From contig JAUCBJ010001846.1 of the NCBI GenBank assembly GCA_032718475.1, forward strand, positions 248,001 through 312,000: 64,000 nucleotides of DNA, written 5' to 3'. Position numbers and translations under genes: made by a program. The notes below the pieces were generated by a model. It did no database searches and was not told where the DNA came from. It worked only from the letters and a program-made list of their open reading frames with translations. Shown piece by piece: positions 63,185 through 64,000 of this stretch. Numbering within the stretch: position 1 is the first letter of the stretch; every line of letters begins with the position of its first letter. The DNA is from Nemertoderma westbladi. Its lineage: Eukaryota > Xenacoelomorpha > Nemertodermatida > Nemertodermatidae.

Positions 63185-64000
63185 CTATTTAATTCGACTT
63201 ACGCTTTCAACACCTTGAATGCTTTTGATTATTTTAATCGCCTTATTAAGATTTTCTCTCTTTTTGATGGTGATATCAAGTTTAATGACCTGATAATCTG
63301 ATTTTTCAGTATCTTTTTTTGTGTTGATGTTGCAAAGCTCTATTTTGCAGGTTTGCAGTGCTTTAAGTGTTTGGAAAATAATTTTGTTGACTGTTTTTTT
63401 TGTATACGCTTTGATGATCAAAGATGATTTAAATTGGTTAATTTGTATGTCTTCCCAATCAATAGGAAAAAAATTAAGTGGGCTGTATTTTTTATTTGAA
63501 ATATATTGTTGACAATTGCTTCTGTGAATAATAATGGTTTGGGCTTCGTTTATTTCAGCAACAATTTGGTCTTTTTCAATGGGGTAGCAACATTCACCAA
63601 GCGAAATAAAATTGTTTTGTATGTTGGGTCGCTTTATTTTTTGGATTTGTCGAATGATATTTTTCCATTTTGATTCTCTGTTGATTTGGTTATTTTGATT
63701 ATTGATAATTTTAATAACACTCAGTGGCATTATTTGCCCCAATGCAATCATTTTGTAAAACTCGTTAATGGTTTTGCATTTATTTTGCTTAAGGATGCTT
63801 TGTATAATTTTGTCACTTAAATCAGAAAATTTTTCTTTTTTGTATTTTTTAAGTAGGATATCAATAATTTTTTGACCGGATACCAGTATATTTTTTTGTT
63901 GGTTTAATTTTAAAGATTGCTTAATGTTAAGTTGTGCCTTACTGGTAACGGCATAGGCCAGCCAATTGGCTTTGGGGAAGGCATTGGGGTCTGTGATAAT
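63185..64000 (-). CDS. spoT: RelA/SpoT-family (p)ppGpp synthetase/hydrolase, C-terminal part (partial)
   Basis: The minus strand reads open from the window edge (64000) to the stop at 63185, giving the last 271 residues; the catalytic N-terminus lies outside. The start region has P-K-A-N-W-L-A-Y-A-V-T-S-K-A, the usual segment just after TGS. G-E-C-C-Y-P-I with H-R-S-N-C downstream is the conserved cysteine/zinc-finger region, and a final ACT-like domain ends in I-Q-G-V-E-S-V-S-R. The family makes and/or degrades (p)ppGpp in the stringent response. Whether it is SpoT or RelA cannot be told from this part; a single bifunctional SpoT is likelier in a small genome. It converges on the 23S-5S unit. 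Confidence 0.85.
   Translation of the reverse strand: MITDPNAFPKANWLAYAVTSKAQLNIKQSLKLNQQKNILVSGQKIIDILLKKYKKEKFSDLSDKIIQSILKQNKCKTINEFYKMIALGQIMPLSVIKIINNQNNQINRESKWKNIIRQIQKIKRPNIQNNFISLGECCYPIEKDQIVAEINEAQTIIIHRSNCQQYISNKKYSPLNFFPIDWEDIQINQFKSSLIIKAYTKKTVNKIIFQTLKALQTCKIELCNINTKKDTEKSDYQVIKLDITIKKRENLNKAIKIIKSIQGVESVSRIK

Noticed and set aside
1-64000. CRISPR array, prophage, insertion sequence or tRNA gene
   Set aside because: I saw no regular short repeats with spacers, no transposase or phage structural gene, and no tRNA T-loop signature in the gaps.

Overview
The window is AT-rich (about 40% G+C by eye, not counted) and densely packed. It comes from a gammaproteobacterium: it holds the order rpsB-tsf-pyrH-frr-uppS-cdsA-dxr-rseP-bamA-skp-fabZ-rnhB-dnaE, the hemC-hemD-hemX-hemY cluster, an sdhB-sdhE pair and ftsH-folP-glmM. 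Several signs suggest a host-associated lineage undergoing genome reduction. At least four degraded gene regions are present, the 23S-5S rRNA unit is not preceded by a 16S gene, and lpxD, lpxA and lpxB are missing from the place where they normally lie. I cannot name the species.

Layout: 1-3620 carries the end of sdhB, then sdhE, a cobD/cbiB homologue and two nucleotide-sugar enzymes. A broken KAP-type P-loop NTPase follows (3610-4951), then a cytochrome b561 and a family 4 glycosyltransferase. From 6847 to 22755 lies the translation, isoprenoid, phospholipid and outer-membrane assembly block. An AI-2E family transporter on the minus strand interrupts it between cdsA and dxr. A dead Fic gene (22760-23553), argH (minus) and the divergent hemCDXY operon follow.

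The most striking region is 29228-48408. Two very large exported proteins (2610 and about 2591 residues) are built from beta-rich repeats with a recurring F-D-S-S-N-W signature, and both end in an SdrD-B-like and a FlgD-Ig-like segment. They are followed by a ~1138-residue outer-membrane beta-barrel candidate. Together they look like a three-gene surface system in which modules known elsewhere as a single chain are encoded separately. This region takes up nearly a third of the window.

The rest is argD-argF (minus), ftsH-folP-glmM, a degraded region with an unrecognised gene remnant, a HAF-repeat autotransporter (minus) with a 24-bp minisatellite, a fused fba/thiG remnant, and a CHAP-like putative peptidoglycan hydrolase. 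A stand-alone 23S-5S rRNA unit with its own promoter, boxA and terminators follows. The window ends in the C-terminal part of a RelA/SpoT protein. No tRNA, CRISPR array, insertion sequence or prophage was recognised.
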